A stretch of 64,000 bases of DNA from Fagopyrum homotropicum (GCA_033239125.1 BSWB01000001.1:1810501-1874500), one strand, 5' to 3'. Shown: positions 32,280 through 44,700, counted from the stretch's first letter. Made by a program: numbers and translations. The notes: generated by a model not told the origin, from the letters alone.

Positions 32280-32937
32280 AGCTACCTTTGCAAAGCTGTA
32301 GAAGGAAACAAAAACCCAACCTGAAAACCTACAAACCGTTACTAAATTCCTTTCCTCATCTCTTTCCCACAATCTTTTCCTGTGAAGCCCAGAGTTTTAA
32401 ATTTGAAATTCAAATAAACAAGGTGGTGAAGAAGTGGGTAGGCCCAAATAGTTGTGGAAAAAGGCTGTTCACAAAACTAAGAGCACCGTGGAGAGAGAAG
32501 AACTCAAAGGGCATGCCTTTAACTTTTGTCTAAAAGCTGTAGTTTTCCAATAATTATAAATTATATATTTTTTCTGTTCCCCATTCAACTTGATTTCAAT
32601 TTCCCTTGTTGGTGGCCCACAATTGGGAGATTTTCAAAGAACAGAAACCAAGGATTGAAGGCGTAGAATGAAGGAGAGTAACGGCATTGTATTATTCTAT
32701 TGTGGATTAATTGTGGGCATCGTTAATTTAAATCTCGATTTGAAAAATGTAACCGTTATGTGGCTGTAGTTGATGTGGTACATGTGGGTATTATGTGAAA
32801 TTGTGAAAGAGTTTGTCGTAGATTGAATCAAAAGGGAAAGGGTGTGTGGGAAAACTTTCACTTATACTTACCATTATCATGTTAGCCTAATCATATCCAT
32901 CTCATTATTATTATTTATTATTATTGTTGTTATTATT

Positions 32938-34270
32938 AGACAACCACTAGTATAGTACCCGCACCTTGTGCGGGTTTTGAAAAAAAAGAGAAAGAATATT
33001 GTGAAATTGGTTTTTTTACGTGCTTTTGTTTTGTATACTTCTCTAATCTAATCGACTTACCAACATTACTTTATTAAGGATAAATTTACTAAATGAGATT
33101 ATAATATGGACATACTTAATAGAATAATAATATTATTATATATATATAACAATATTTTTTTGTTTTTTTCCGATTATGTAATGAGTTTGAGGATTTTTTC
33201 TTGGTCAATGGGTAACAATTTAATTTGACAATTTTTTTTGTATTTAACAACTCTTTTTTTTTTTTTTGGACTATAATGCTTATTGGTGTATTAAAAATTT
33301 TATTTTAATTAATTATTTTTGACTATAAATCTATGAGTTAATTAGTTAATTTTATTTTTAATTATTAAAATTACAAAAGATTTATGTGATCTACAAGCTA
33401 AGAAACTTAACATAATTAAACAAAAATTTAATTAATATAACGCGGTCTATATCTACAAGCTAAAAAAGTTTTTAAAAAATATAATTTAATTCAAAATTAA
33501 CTTCAAAGTCCGATAACTATTATCTAAAAATAACTTATTTGCTGATGGGTGAAAGAAAATCAATAAATAAATAAAATTAACATAAAAAAAGGTGTACACG
33601 TTAGTTTTTTTTAATAACTTGAAAATAGATCAGATACACAGGGTTATGGTTAAAAATCAAATCAAGGGATGAAACAATAGAAAAACAATTGTTAATTATA
33701 CAATTTCAAAAAAAATTATGGGAGCTCCATTTCGAAATACTACTCTCACAACGCACCACGTAAACTGTCGTGTATACTGCTCTAGTAGTAGATATAGACT
33801 CGCCCATAACGTAAAATTTTTAGTTCCAAAAAAATAAAATTTTTTCGACAAATTTGTAAAACATAAAAAGTTCTAAGGGAACCATGAAAAAAATCACATG
33901 GAACGTTCGGAAAAAAAATTCGTTCGAATAAAAATCCTAACAGAAAGTATAACTAAAATGGAAATGAAATCGAAACCAATTTAATTAAAATCCATAATAA
34001 AAAGATATAACAACAATGGAATTCAATTTACCGTCAAAATGAAAATCAATTTTGTTGATTAAATGGAAGTTTTTTATTTAAAAAACTATCAAAAAAATCC
34101 AATGGAATCATGTAAAAATTTATTATATATTTATAGGTATTTTTCAAAAAAAAAACAACGTAAATTTTGATGGATTTTATCAAAAAATAATTGTTCGCTT
34201 AAAATCTGATGGAACATTTCGAAAATAAAATTCAATTCAAAATCAATTTAATTAAAACTCGCACATAACG
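32938..34270. repeat. AT-rich degraded transposon sequence
   Basis: It starts with ACTAGTATAGTACCCGCACC beside a short palindrome (CCCGCACCTTGTGCGGG). No ORF of note. A segment at about 33,808-33,900 (GTAAAATTTTTAG..., CGACAAATTTGTAAAACATA) is paralogous to 34,628-34,700, so the region contains internal duplication. The class is uncertain; the ends resemble those of non-autonomous elements whose other end may be at about 35,775. Confidence 0.4.
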
Positions 34271-34278
34271 TAAAGTTG

Positions 34279-34627
34279 GGTTTTTGCTATTCGTACCACC
34301 ATATACATGCTATACATACCACATCTACGCCTACGCCATGCGTAGGCGTAGTAAAAAAAAATAATAATAATTTTTTTTTTTTTTTTTTTTTTTTAATACC
34401 TTACTACACCTACGCATTTCGTAGTAAGTTTCCCTTCATTTTTTCGAAGGGGATATATGCGTAGCCCTACTACGCGTACGCGTAGTAGGGCTACGCATCG
34501 GCCATGCGTAGTCGTAACCATTTTCCTTGTTTTTTGAACGAAATGAGCTTCTTGCTACGGCTACGCATTGCGTACGCGTAGTGAGGGTACGAATAGCATG
34601 AATACGTGGGTACGAATAGCAAATTGG
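34279..34627. mobile_element. Mutator-type foldback MITE with 9-bp target duplication
   Basis: The nonamer GTAAAGTTG flanks the element exactly (34,270-34,278 and 34,628-34,636). The terminal inverted repeats are about 42 bases: left GGTTTTTGCTATTCGTACC, right reversed CCAATTTGCTATTCGTACC, each continuing with an ATACATGCTAT-like tract. The interior is packed with TACGC/GCGTA palindromes and a poly-T run (34,371-34,394). A paralogous unit at about 33,808 lacks the insert and shows the empty site. A 9-bp duplication is the Mutator hallmark. Confidence 0.8.
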
Positions 34628-34903
34628 GTAAAGTTGTAGTTTCAGAAAAATAAATTTTGTTCGACAAATTTGTAAAACATAAAAGTTCTAAGCGAACCAT
34701 GGAAAAATCTAATGGATCGTTCGAAAAAAATTCCGTCGAATAAAAATCCTAACCGAAAATATAATTAAAAGGGAAATCAAAATCGCAATATCTTTTAATA
34801 TATTTTTATAAATATTTATTTATTAAAAAAATGATTTGGTTGTTAAGGTGATTTGATTGTTAAAGCTAATTCGATTAATTTTTTTATTATTATTAAAAAC
34901 TGA

Positions 34904-35775
34904 TTTGGTTTCTATAAAATTATTATTTTAATAATAAAAGATTTTATGGTTGAATAAATAGTGTAAAAAATAAAGATTTATTGGCTTTAATTGTGGGAGC
35001 TCAATTTCAAAAATCTTGCGTCCACAGCGCGCCACGTCATCAACCCGTGCTCTGTTTTAGTAAGTATAATAGATAATAGATTTGGTTTCTATAAAATTAT
35101 TATTTTAATAATAAAAGATTTTATGGTTTAAAAAATAGTGTAAAAAATAAAGATTTATTGGCTTTAATTGTGGGAGCTTCATTTTAAAAATCCTACGTAC
35201 ACAGCGCGCCACGTCATCAACCCGTGCTCTGTTTTAGTAAGTATAATAGATTTGGTTTCTATAAAATTATTATTTTAATAATAAAAGATTTTATGGTTTA
35301 AAACATAGTGTAAAAAATAAAGATTTATTGGCTTTAATTGTGGGAGCTCAATTTCAAAAATCGTGCGTCCACAGCGCGCCACGTCATCAACCCGTGCTCT
35401 GTTTTAGTAAGTATAATAGATAATAGATTTGGTTTCTATAAAATTATTATTTTAATAATAAAAGATTTTATGGTTTAAAAAATAGTGTAAAAAATAAAGA
35501 TTTATTGGCTTTAATTGTGGGAGCTCCATTTTAAAAATCCTACGTACACAGTGCGCCACGTCATCAACCCGTGCTCTGTTTTAGTAAGTAATAAGTATAA
35601 TAGATTTGGTTTCTATAAAATTATTATTTTAATAATAAAAGATTTTATGGTTTAAAAAATAGTGTAAAAAATAAAGATTTATTGGCTTTAATTGTGGGAG
35701 CTCAATTTCAAAAATCGTGCGTCCACAGCGCGCCACGTCATCAACCCGTGCTCTATTTTAGTAAGTATAATAGAT
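34904..35775 (+). repeat. Five tandem copies of a ~177-bp unit
   Basis: Unit starts (TTTGGTTTCTATAAAATTAT) are at 34,904, 35,081, 35,251, 35,428 and 35,605, giving periods of 177, 170, 177 and 177. Each unit has an AT-rich front, then GGCTTTAATTGTGGGAGCTC and a GC-rich tail with GCGCCACGTCATCAACCCG, ending in TTTTAGTAAGTATAATAGAT. Alternate copies share small variants (CCTACGTACACAG in units 2 and 4; GTGCGTCCACAG or similar in 1, 3 and 5). This suggests duplication of a two-unit block. Confidence 0.85.
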
Positions 35776-35855
35776 ATAGCTAAAAATATCATAACTTTAA
35801 AAATGATTGACTCATAAAAAAAAAATGTTACCTAATAAATTAAAATTTATTTCAA

Positions 35856-36294
35856 GTGCTTGTTTGGTTGGGTGTAAAAAACTCAGTAAAGTAAATTAAT
35901 CCATTAAATGAGATCCAATTAAGGTGTTTAGTTGCAAAATAAAAATGATAAACACATTAATTTAATTTACTGGATATTTTCCAATTATCTCAAATGGAGT
36001 ATGTACAATTACCCACTCCTCCCTAGGTAACAATACAATTAACGTTTTATTTTGATATCAAAATTTCCAATTACCCTTAAAATTTTCATCTTCCACCTTT
36101 TTTATTTTGAAAATGAAGTTTATAATTGTCATCAACTAATAATGCCTATGAATTTAACACATTGCAAATCACTCGATATTTTTTTGCAACCAAACTTATT
36201 TTCTCAATTCTCACCAATTGTAATTCTCAGTAATTCAATTCCTAGGAAAGTCAATTCCCGGAAATTGTAAATCCATTGTTTAACCAAACAAGCA
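35856..36294. mobile_element. MITE with GTGCTTGTTTGGTT inverted ends
   Basis: The left end is GTGCTTGTTTGGTTGGGTG; the right end reversed is GTGCTTGTTTGGTTAAAC. The interior is AT-rich and lacks transposase coding. The target duplication is unclear. From 36,295 to 37,340 I see only AT-rich spacer. Confidence 0.6.
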
Positions 36295-37342
36295 CCCGGT
36301 CAAGTAAAAGTTTTAGTTAAATTGATGACGTGATTATCGTATTTTAAAAGTCTTTTGTCTATGAATTTATCACTTATTTTAGCAGACTAAGAATATATAT
36401 GGTCATCGTACATTTTTTTAGTTTTGAAAAAAAAAATAAAAATTAATGAAAAATATTGGGGTAAAAAAATGAACGGGACGGTGATTATGCTCATAGTCAA
36501 CCAAAATAAGTGACAAGTCATCAGATACTATTGCCTTTTTAAAGTTTGAAATCATGACGACCCGAAGTTAAGGCTGTATTAAAATTAGATTTTAGACGAT
36601 AATTTACATACGAGTTAGTAATACTTAAAGTTTGGATTACTTTCTGTTATAAATGAATAGTTATTTTTATTATTATTACCATTATTAGTATAATAGTATA
36701 GGGTGAGTTTAAAAACGTTATTTAGAGGAGCGCAAGATAAAAAAATCAAGTAAATAGAAACGTGAATTTTTTGAATTATGATATATAGTAAAATTTATCA
36801 TAAAATTATACAAACATGTATTTGCAAATTCTTAAACCACGAGTGATGTTTGATATATCAATACCGTAGATGATATATAAATTAGAATTTTCTTTTTTAA
36901 CAGTATCCATAATTGTTTGACGGTTTACTTGGAGCTATAGAATCTTATTCTAAAGAATGTTCTAAGACTGAATAACAATATAGTGTAATTTGTTTTAAAA
37001 AAAATCTTGTTCTAAAAAATTAAGTTTGTTGATTAAAAAATAAATTAATTTTTGAGGAATAAAAATGAAAATACCCATAAATTCTATCATCAAGTTCATC
37101 CCGAGCATACAAAAATTCGATTATAATAGCACTATAAAGTTGTTATATTAGTCGAGCTACTCAAGTTTAACTCGAGCTTATTTCATTCTTTTTTTTTTGT
37201 TTTTTCATGACAGTTTGTCGTTAGGCGGGTTTTTTTACATTTAATCAATTAGATAGTATATGGAGCTGCTTTCCTTTTAATACATTTGGATCAAATGTAC
37301 ATTTACAGCATTGTTTGTACACGACACGCCCATTTCCTTTTT

Positions 37343-37390
37343 GGCCCAACTCGATTAATGGGCTTCATTGGGCTCCACGGTCACGGCCCA
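37343..37390. promoter_or_regulatory. Site II element cluster upstream of the TRM5-type gene
   Basis: GGCCCA at 37,343 and 37,385, TGGGCT at 37,359 and 37,369: four boxes in 48 bases. A probable untranslated first exon follows (ending near 37,507, AG|GTTTGT), and possible further untranslated segments lie at about 38,685-38,732 and 38,835-38,862. Confidence 0.5.
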
Positions 37391-37828
37391 ATTTGGTTCC
37401 AATTGAAACATGCCTTGTTAGGCTGTTAGCTTCGCGTTTATCTGTCCAAAACAGTCGAGTGTCGCTTTGAGGTCATCTTCCTCCTCTGCTCCACATATTC
37501 ATATCAGGTTTGTCTCCCTTCCTAATTATTGTGCATCATCAAGCTGTTTGTCACTGACTCACAGGTTATTCGCCTCTATCGTTGCATATGAAGAATTTGA
37601 ATATTATATGGATCATGGATGCATGGTTTAGGACACAACATTATTGCACACCACGTATTCGATGAAATGTCAATGACCAAAAACTAGTACAAAATCCTTC
37701 AAAATCATAACCCAATTGTGAAATCCTGTAAATGTTTAGTTGTTTTGTCTCCCACTGTTTTCAAAGTGTGTAAATTGTGCTGTTCTTGGCATATCACTGG
37801 TCTCTAATTAATCGACTAAGGAGTCTAA

Positions 37829-38115
37829 GGGCCGTTTGTTTCCAACTCCGAAAACGGAATGGAAACGAATTTAGTCCATATCTATATTTTTATTCATTGA
37901 AATTGTATGGAATCATCCCCTGTGGTTTAAGGCAAAATGCACTTGATTCCCACATTTTGTTACCCTATAACGTATCAAAAGTAATCAAACTCTACTCCAA
38001 TTACTTCAAAGCACAAGGAATGATTCCAAAAACTTTCATATGAACAAGGATATACGTATGGACTAGATTCGTTTCCATTCCGTTTTCGATTCCGAAGTTA
38101 AAACCAAACGGGCCC
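37829..38115. mobile_element. Tourist (PIF/Harbinger)-type MITE, copy 2
   Basis: TAA flanks both sides (37,826-37,828; 38,116-38,118). The left end is GGGCCGTTTGTTTCCAACTC and the right end reversed is GGGCCCGTTTGGTTTTAACT. A 3-bp TAA duplication and GGGCC ends are the Tourist pattern. It lies in a probable 5'UTR intron of the TRM5-type gene and is a sister of the 2,297-2,581 element. Confidence 0.75.
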
Positions 38116-38862
38116 TAAGTGATATGGTAGGGCAATCTACATGCTCTAATTTGTTGACCTGCAGCTGATTCATTGACATGTATGCAAGTTTTTTTTATGT
38201 GACACTCTAATTTGTTGACGACGGCCGTATTCCTCCTCCTCATCATCTGTTCCAAATTTTCATATCACAAAACAAGCATGACTCTGCATATGAGATTTAT
38301 TATGTTGCAATGCATCTTGCTTGCTTTGAATTAAAGGATCTAATGTGATACGGATAGCTTGATTCAAGTGAACGTCTATGTGCATTGGTTGGTGCATTGC
38401 CATCTAACTGGACCTATTTCACTGAAGTCAAATTGCATTGTACTTTATAATATTCATGATAGTGAAAATAGCTGCGTGATTTGGTCCAAATCGATTTTTT
38501 TTTTCCGGTCATCCAACATGAAGCAATTTGTTATGTGTACTTGATAACAAAATTATAATGACTGCTTATCTTTCCAAAGCTCTGATTTGGTTTAGAATAT
38601 TAGAGGGGCAAAGTATTTTTACAATAGGAAGCTGTGGACCTTCTTGATTTTTTACACTGGATCCTTTTCAAACATTGCTGCAGATTCTTGTAGCTTCAAG
38701 GTCAGACATTCCTGGAGCATGGAAGATGTGATAGGTGAGATTGAATCTGGCAAGTTCAACCTCCTCCTTGAAGATATAGGCCATTGTTGTAATCCGTTAG
38801 ATTGACAACCTTCTTTCATCCTCCTTATTTTCAGGTTTCAGAATCTAAATCTGCTCAGCTCT

Positions 38863-41800
38863 ATGGTAGCCATGGCGGGAAAATTCACGCTTCTCCGTCC
38901 GCACTGTCCCACTCATTACTTCGTTTTCTCCTCATCATTCTCTCTCCCCCATATTCTCTTCCGTACCTCAATCTCCTCCGCCATAACAAACACCATCGCT
39001 GTATCACCCTCATCGAACTCGTCAATCCTTGCGATTTCTGCTATTCACGGACCTTCACTCCACAAAGGCAGCCTAATTTCCCAAACCTTACTCCGCCCTA
39101 CCTCTGATTTCCTAACAGTTCACCCAAACAATGCTGATGATGATGCAGATATCTCATTTGACGAAGAGCAATTCACTCGTGTATACAATATCGCTGCTCT
39201 CCGAGTCCCCTCGGAGCATTGCTATGCTTTGGAGAATCGTCTAAGGGGTCACTTGCTGAATTGGCCTCGGATTCGGAACATAGCTAGGGTTCCTGGGGAT
39301 GAAGTTGAAGAGGAATTCCAAGAGTTATTGAGTCTTAGGAATGGCGCGGGATCCGATGCTGAGGTGATAACGTCGTTGAACAGGAGAATTCATGGGAAGG
39401 CAGAGGGGGATGGAGAGGAATTGAGTCCGGTGTTGTATAGAGATAAGCTTGCAAAAGAGTTCAATTCCAGGGGGTTTATTAGGTTTAGGAATCTGGCAAA
39501 GATTTCGAGGCCAAAGAGAAACAGGAAGAAGAAGGATGGGAAAGAGAGTGGGGATGAGAGTGAGAAGGTATGGAGGAAACCAAGGAGAGAGAGTTGCACA
39601 GTGGAGGTTGTGGAGGAGGGAGATGAGGTGGATTTCAGTGGATTGCTCGGTGATGCTTTCAAGGGCCGGAGATGGAAATGGTCTACCAGATTATTGCTTT
39701 TGGAGGAGAAATACGCTACAAAAGAAGTTGGCGAGCTTCCTGAGGCTGTCAAGGTGAAGTGGTGTATGCTTTGAGCAATTTTGTGTTGACATTGTGCTTA
39801 TATGATGTATAGATCTTTGCTGTTATATTTTGTTTAGACTAGATTGAGATCATGTTATATCCGTGCTTTCATAGTTAAATAATTAAATTATTAAGGGAAA
39901 GAAAAGGTCGGAATATGAGAGGGGAAAGTTTTTAATCTACAATACAGTAAGTCGTGGTTTCTTGTTTTTAGCATATCATTCTCACTCGCTATGGTTGAAT
40001 CTTAAAAATCCATGAATGGCAGTTGTTACTTGCTGACCACATCCCTGTGTTGTATTGCCTTTTCATTTGCTCCCAAATCATATTGTATAAGTTAATTGTA
40101 CTGCCTGTCTTGTAATCAGATACTGTCGTTCTATATTTATATTTCAGGCAGCTTTAAGAGAAGGCGCCGAACAGGATAGACAAATAACCTTTGAACTTGT
40201 TAGGTGCAGGCTGACATTGTTCTACGATTATTGGTCAATGAATGAGGTAATAGAGTGGTGGTGATTCATATGTCATGAGTGGCTGGATTACTTCATTGCA
40301 AATCTTTGTTTACCTCAACCCTGTATTATGTGTAGCTAATTTAGTATGGTGATGATACACCATATATTTTATTCTTATACTTAATTTCTCTTTGATTGTG
40401 ACTGTTTTTGCATGAATATGTCATTGTCAAGGATTTTAATGCGGGCAAATCAAAGAACTAAAGGGAGTGTTAAAGCCATGGCCATTATGTATACAGTAGG
40501 AAGAGAAATGAGGAAATTCATTCACCTGTAAATGTTTGAAGAACTGTAACTTGTAGCTATTGAATCCAATTCGTTTCTTCTAACCCTAAAGAAACTGCAG
40601 TCACTCCAAAGAAAGTGTTGGGTGGATGCTTTTTTCCCCTTAGTTGTTGTTGTTGTTGTTGTGGTCGTCGTCTTTGTTGATAGCCATAACGTTCGTGGCA
40701 CTCAACCTTTTTCTGTACGAATTTTATTATGTCTGTTAATCACCATATTCCATTTTGGAAATCTCATCAGAATAATACTTGTTATAGCCACAAGGGAGAG
40801 GGAGAAAGTGAGATCTAGGACCTCCAATTAAGATATAAAGGATTAAGGCAATAGGTCAAGAGACTCAAAACTGATACTGCTTGTATCTTTTAGCATGTAA
40901 TTTGCTGTGGTAGGATTATATCATAAGACTCAAAACCCTATGGCATTTATCCTCGCAGGTCTTAGAGGCATTATTGCCACGGGATATGATTGTTCCATCC
41001 GCCTTTGAATCAGTTGGTCATATTGCTCACCTGAATCTGAGAGAGGAACATCTACCATATAGGAAGGTTATTGCTAAGGTAATTATGTTTGAATATATAG
41101 TGGTCAGTGACCTGATTTACTAGTGTGAATCTCATGCCAGTCTCACTAGAAAAATTCCTCCACCTCTCCCTTTTTTGTTCAGGTAGTGTTGGACAAAAAC
41201 AGGCCAAAGATACAAACAGTTGTTAATAAAGTTGATGCTATCAATAATGACTATAGAACAATGCAACTGGAGGTTTTGGCCGGAAACCGTTCACTTGTTA
41301 CAATGGTCATCGAGAATGGAATAAGATTTGAAGTTGACCTAGCAACAGTGTATGTTCTCCTTATTACATCTCTAAAATTGTTGATTATCTCACTCTTGAC
41401 TGTATCAGTTCACACTGACCTTGGAGCAGTGTTATGCTGCAATTTAAGCCTGCGGTTTACTTGAGTCTTTCTTTGCTTGGACTTTCTGATTGAACTCCAA
41501 GTGTTGTTCAATACTTGTGAATTAGTATAATAACTAGTATTGTTTATCTTGCAGTAAAACCTGACTATCTACATATTTACTTATCTGAATGTATTTTTAA
41601 GTGAAATCATATCTTAGTGGTTGTACTTGTTGATGTAGTCAAATATCATAAACAGTCTTATTTTTTCATTGGGATATGGTTAGAAGATAATTCATTTGTT
41701 AACTTTGGTGTTCTGTCTATTCCGGACTCTAGAAGTTTGTTCTATGATTACACAAAAATATGTGTAATCATAGATTGTGGTTGCTATCTACTAATGTGCT

Positions 41801-43650
41801 GGTTGGTTGTATTTTTATACGTGACTTAAGTTTCAACAAAAAAACTCAGATTATATAGGATATTAAATGGAGAATCACATCTCTTCTTATGCCGTGCAGG
41901 TACTGGAATTCCAGATTGGCTACTGAAAGACAAAGGCTTATAAGTTGCTTTAGGTGTGATGATGTTGTATGTATGTTTCTGTCTCTGCACAATTGAGTAA
42001 TGATCTTTATGTTTGAACGAACACGGAAGGAGACTTGCGTGGTTGATTATGTTAACAAGATGCATCAATCCTCATAAACCTTTTGGTTTGACTTGAAAGG
42101 TTTGATTTGAGTGAAAAAATAGTTTGACTTGAAAGGTTTGATTTTAATAGAAAATTAGTGCCCCCACTCTTCTCATAAACCGTGGTAGACAATGCCTTTT
42201 GTTTTTTTAGGTGAAGCATTATCCATCTGACCTTTAAAAACTCATCCATACCCTTTTTTGTTTTCTAATCAATTTGGCATTATATGCCAATATAACAATC
42301 ACCCATCAGTTTTACTTCAAGATGAGTATGATGTTTATAATATTGAGAGTGTTCAATCAAATGTTGCTTTTTAGACCAAGATTTATTACTGATGATATAA
42401 CATTCTGTAGCAGTGGTTGAGAAAAAATGGTTTTGAAGTGAGAAAAACTGCTATGTTAATAAATAACGAGCCAAATGTGACATGGAAAAAAAAGGCTCCA
42501 CATATAGTTTAAAGTCTTCGAAAGGTTCCTTATTAATTCATGGTGCTTGTATATACACTCTCTGAATGCCCTTGGCATCTAATGTATATCTTCATGTCAC
42601 TTTCGTGCCAATACAGGTGATGTGTTCTCTGGGGTTGGTCCCATAGCCATAGCTGCAGCGAAAAAAGTGAAGTATGTCTACGCTAATGATTTAAATCCTG
42701 CTGCAGTTGACTATCTAGAAAGGAATACTGTTCTTAACAGACTTGAGAGGAAGTTAGAGGTACAAGATCCGCCTTAAGCTAGGTCCTGGCAGTAGCCACA
42801 ATTCTTCCGTGTCTTTACGAGAACAATATCACTTCTATACCAGATTGTTTGTGTATTTTTTGTTCCTTCATTTTTTGAAAGTTATTCTACCTTTATTATT
42901 GAGATATTGACATTCTTCAGGTATACAACATGGATGGAAGGAGGTTCATTGATGCTATATTTTCTAATGAAAAAGCTCATTCTGTTACACAAGTTGTTAT
43001 GAATCTACCAAACGATGCTGCGGAGTATCTAGGTCTGTGCTTTCCTTTTGACCAGACCATTCCACTTCATTATTGCCTAGCATGGCTGAGCTGAGCATTT
43101 TTTATGCTGCTATTTAACTTTAGTAATTAGGCATAGAACAAGGAAATTGCTGGTAGTTAAAATGCCGAGATTTGCCTGTAACCACTTGCATTTGTGCTGA
43201 TTATGCAGATGCTTTTAGAGGGATACTTAAGAACGAGCCAAGGGGTGAAAGATCAACATTACCTACGATTCATGTTTATGGATTTTCAAAAGCCGAAGAT
43301 CCAGAATTCGATTTCCATGAGGTATGATTCTGGACTCATACTAAATACAAAGGCTAGCTAATATGCCTAGTAGCTCTACGTGTTACTCGAAACACCTTCT
43401 TAGCAAGATGTCTCTGTATCTGATATATATTTTAGAAGAAAATAATCACGTTTTCTGGATTCTTGTTCTGATTTCTTATGCTTATGGTAAATTGCACCTG
43501 CAGCGAATAAGGATTGGATTGGTAGAGGTTGCTGTGGCAGTTGAAATGCGCCGTGTTCGTCTTGTGGCACCTGGAAAATGGATGCTGTGTGCCTCTTTTG
43601 TTCTTCCAGACAGTGTGGCTTATGGCAAAACTTCAAAAAAAACAAAGTAG
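38863..43650 (+). CDS. tRNA (guanine(37)-N1)-methyltransferase, TRM5 type, 9 exons
   Basis: Exons: 38,863-39,753; 40,148-40,246; 40,959-41,078; 41,183-41,349; 41,900-41,970; 42,617-42,759; 42,921-43,032; 43,209-43,321; 43,504-43,650. All introns are GT-AG and all junctions are in frame, giving 620 residues. The enzyme methylates N1 of G37 beside the anticodon, using S-adenosylmethionine, which prevents frameshifting. Visible: the N-terminal D1-like region (FTRVYNIAALRVPSEHCYAL), HIAHLNLREEHLPYRKVIAK, RFEVDLATVYWNSRLATERQ, the SAM-binding motif DVFSGVGPIAIAAAK, NMDGRRF, the catalytic-site block VMNLPNDAAEYL, and IRIGLVEVAVAVEMRRVRLV. The N-terminus is long and Ser-rich, suggesting organelle targeting, like Arabidopsis At4g27340. 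ATG 38,872 is an alternative start. Site II boxes and a MITE lie upstream. Confidence 0.92.
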
Positions 43651-44636
43651 TACCTAAGTCACATACCATGTTGATTGGGGTTGCAAAATATTCTTCAGTT
43701 CCGCTCTAGATTCCTTCAGAGCTGACTTCCCTTCAGAGTTCACTTCTACACTCAAAGAGTCTTCTTCATTTGATCCTATGTTTAGATCAAGCACTGTGCC
43801 ACCAACGGAAGCTGATCGAAAGAGTAATGATAAATGGGAAGTCTAGTTCAGTCTCTAGATTAGGTAATTCATTGCAATTAAATGAAAGTTCTTCCAAATC
43901 TTAATTTGGAACTTGGATGAGAATTCAAATCAATATCTAAAGTCAGTGAATGGATATAGTGTTGTACTTCTGTTTATGTATCTTCTTTCGTGTTTATACA
44001 TGAGCCCCTACATTGTTAATTTTCTCATTTGACTCCAACATGAAATATTTCACATTTGATTTGAACATGAATCAATTTTTTGTGCGTTTTGCAAGTCCTG
44101 CAAATGGCCTCTTGCACAGGTAATGTTCTGCTCTTTATGGAAGTGAAATTAGCAAAGGCAGTGGGGATGCCTAGTCCTCGCCATTGCAGATCATACAGGC
44201 TTGCTCCTTACTTCTTTCTGGTAATTTCATCAAATTCTATACATAATTTTGTTTCCTGTAATCTGATTCACTAAGATATAATATAATGTTCATCTGTTGT
44301 TTGAAGGTCAAGGACATAATTCAAGTTCTGGTACATGCGCTATCCTTCCAAGTGTAGTTTAACTATTCATATCCAGAATTAGTTTCAAATTGAGTTGCAT
44401 GAACTGGTGTTCCGTGGAATACGAATAAATCTAGCTTTGAGTGGCATTCCTTTCCACTTGATTGTATATAGTTCGCGAGTTCCACTGTCGATGTGGGCTT
44501 ACCTGGGTCATCATCGAGCAGCCTTCCAGGCCTCAATATGCGTCTTCTACTGATAATGATGCAAAATCGGGTGGCACAATGTATGTAAAGCGGATTATCA
44601 TCTTCAGGTATTCTTTAATTTGTATCTTCTTGCCAT
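43651..44636 (+). other. Spacer with unassigned exon-like fragments
   Basis: At 43,711-43,845 an open run reads FRADFPSEFTSTLKESSSFD and continues FRSSTVPPTEADRKSNDKWE before a stop. At about 44,487-44,608 another reads EQPSRPQYASSTDNDAKSGG then TMYVKRIIIF before a plausible donor (CAG|GTATTC). They look like pieces of real exons from a gene I do not recognise, and no joined gene can be made. Confidence 0.3.
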
Positions 44637-44700
44637 TTTTCGTGCAAATACATGTGATGTGTTCTCTGGAGTTGGTCCCATAGCGAAAACTGCAGCGAAA
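44637..44700 (+). pseudogene. Duplicated fragment of TRM5 exon 6
   Basis: The stretch TGATGTGTTCTCTGGAGTTG, followed by GTCCCATAGCGA and CTGCAGCGAAA, repeats the start of exon 6 at 42,617-42,680, including part of the preceding intron (TTTCGTGC.AATAC). It is too short to code for anything. It marks an old partial duplication just downstream of the gene. Confidence 0.7.

Noticed and set aside
34904..35775. CRISPR-like regular array
   Set aside because: Whole ~177-bp units are repeated with no unique spacers, and this is plant nuclear DNA. It is a tandem repeat.
38802..39107. Alternative 101-codon frame overlapping the TRM5 start
   Set aside because: Overlaps the conserved TRM5 frame, lacks similarity to any family and has no splice logic.
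40622..40831. Open frame with a run of valines
   Set aside because: Produced by a (GTT)n tract in an intron of the TRM5-type gene.
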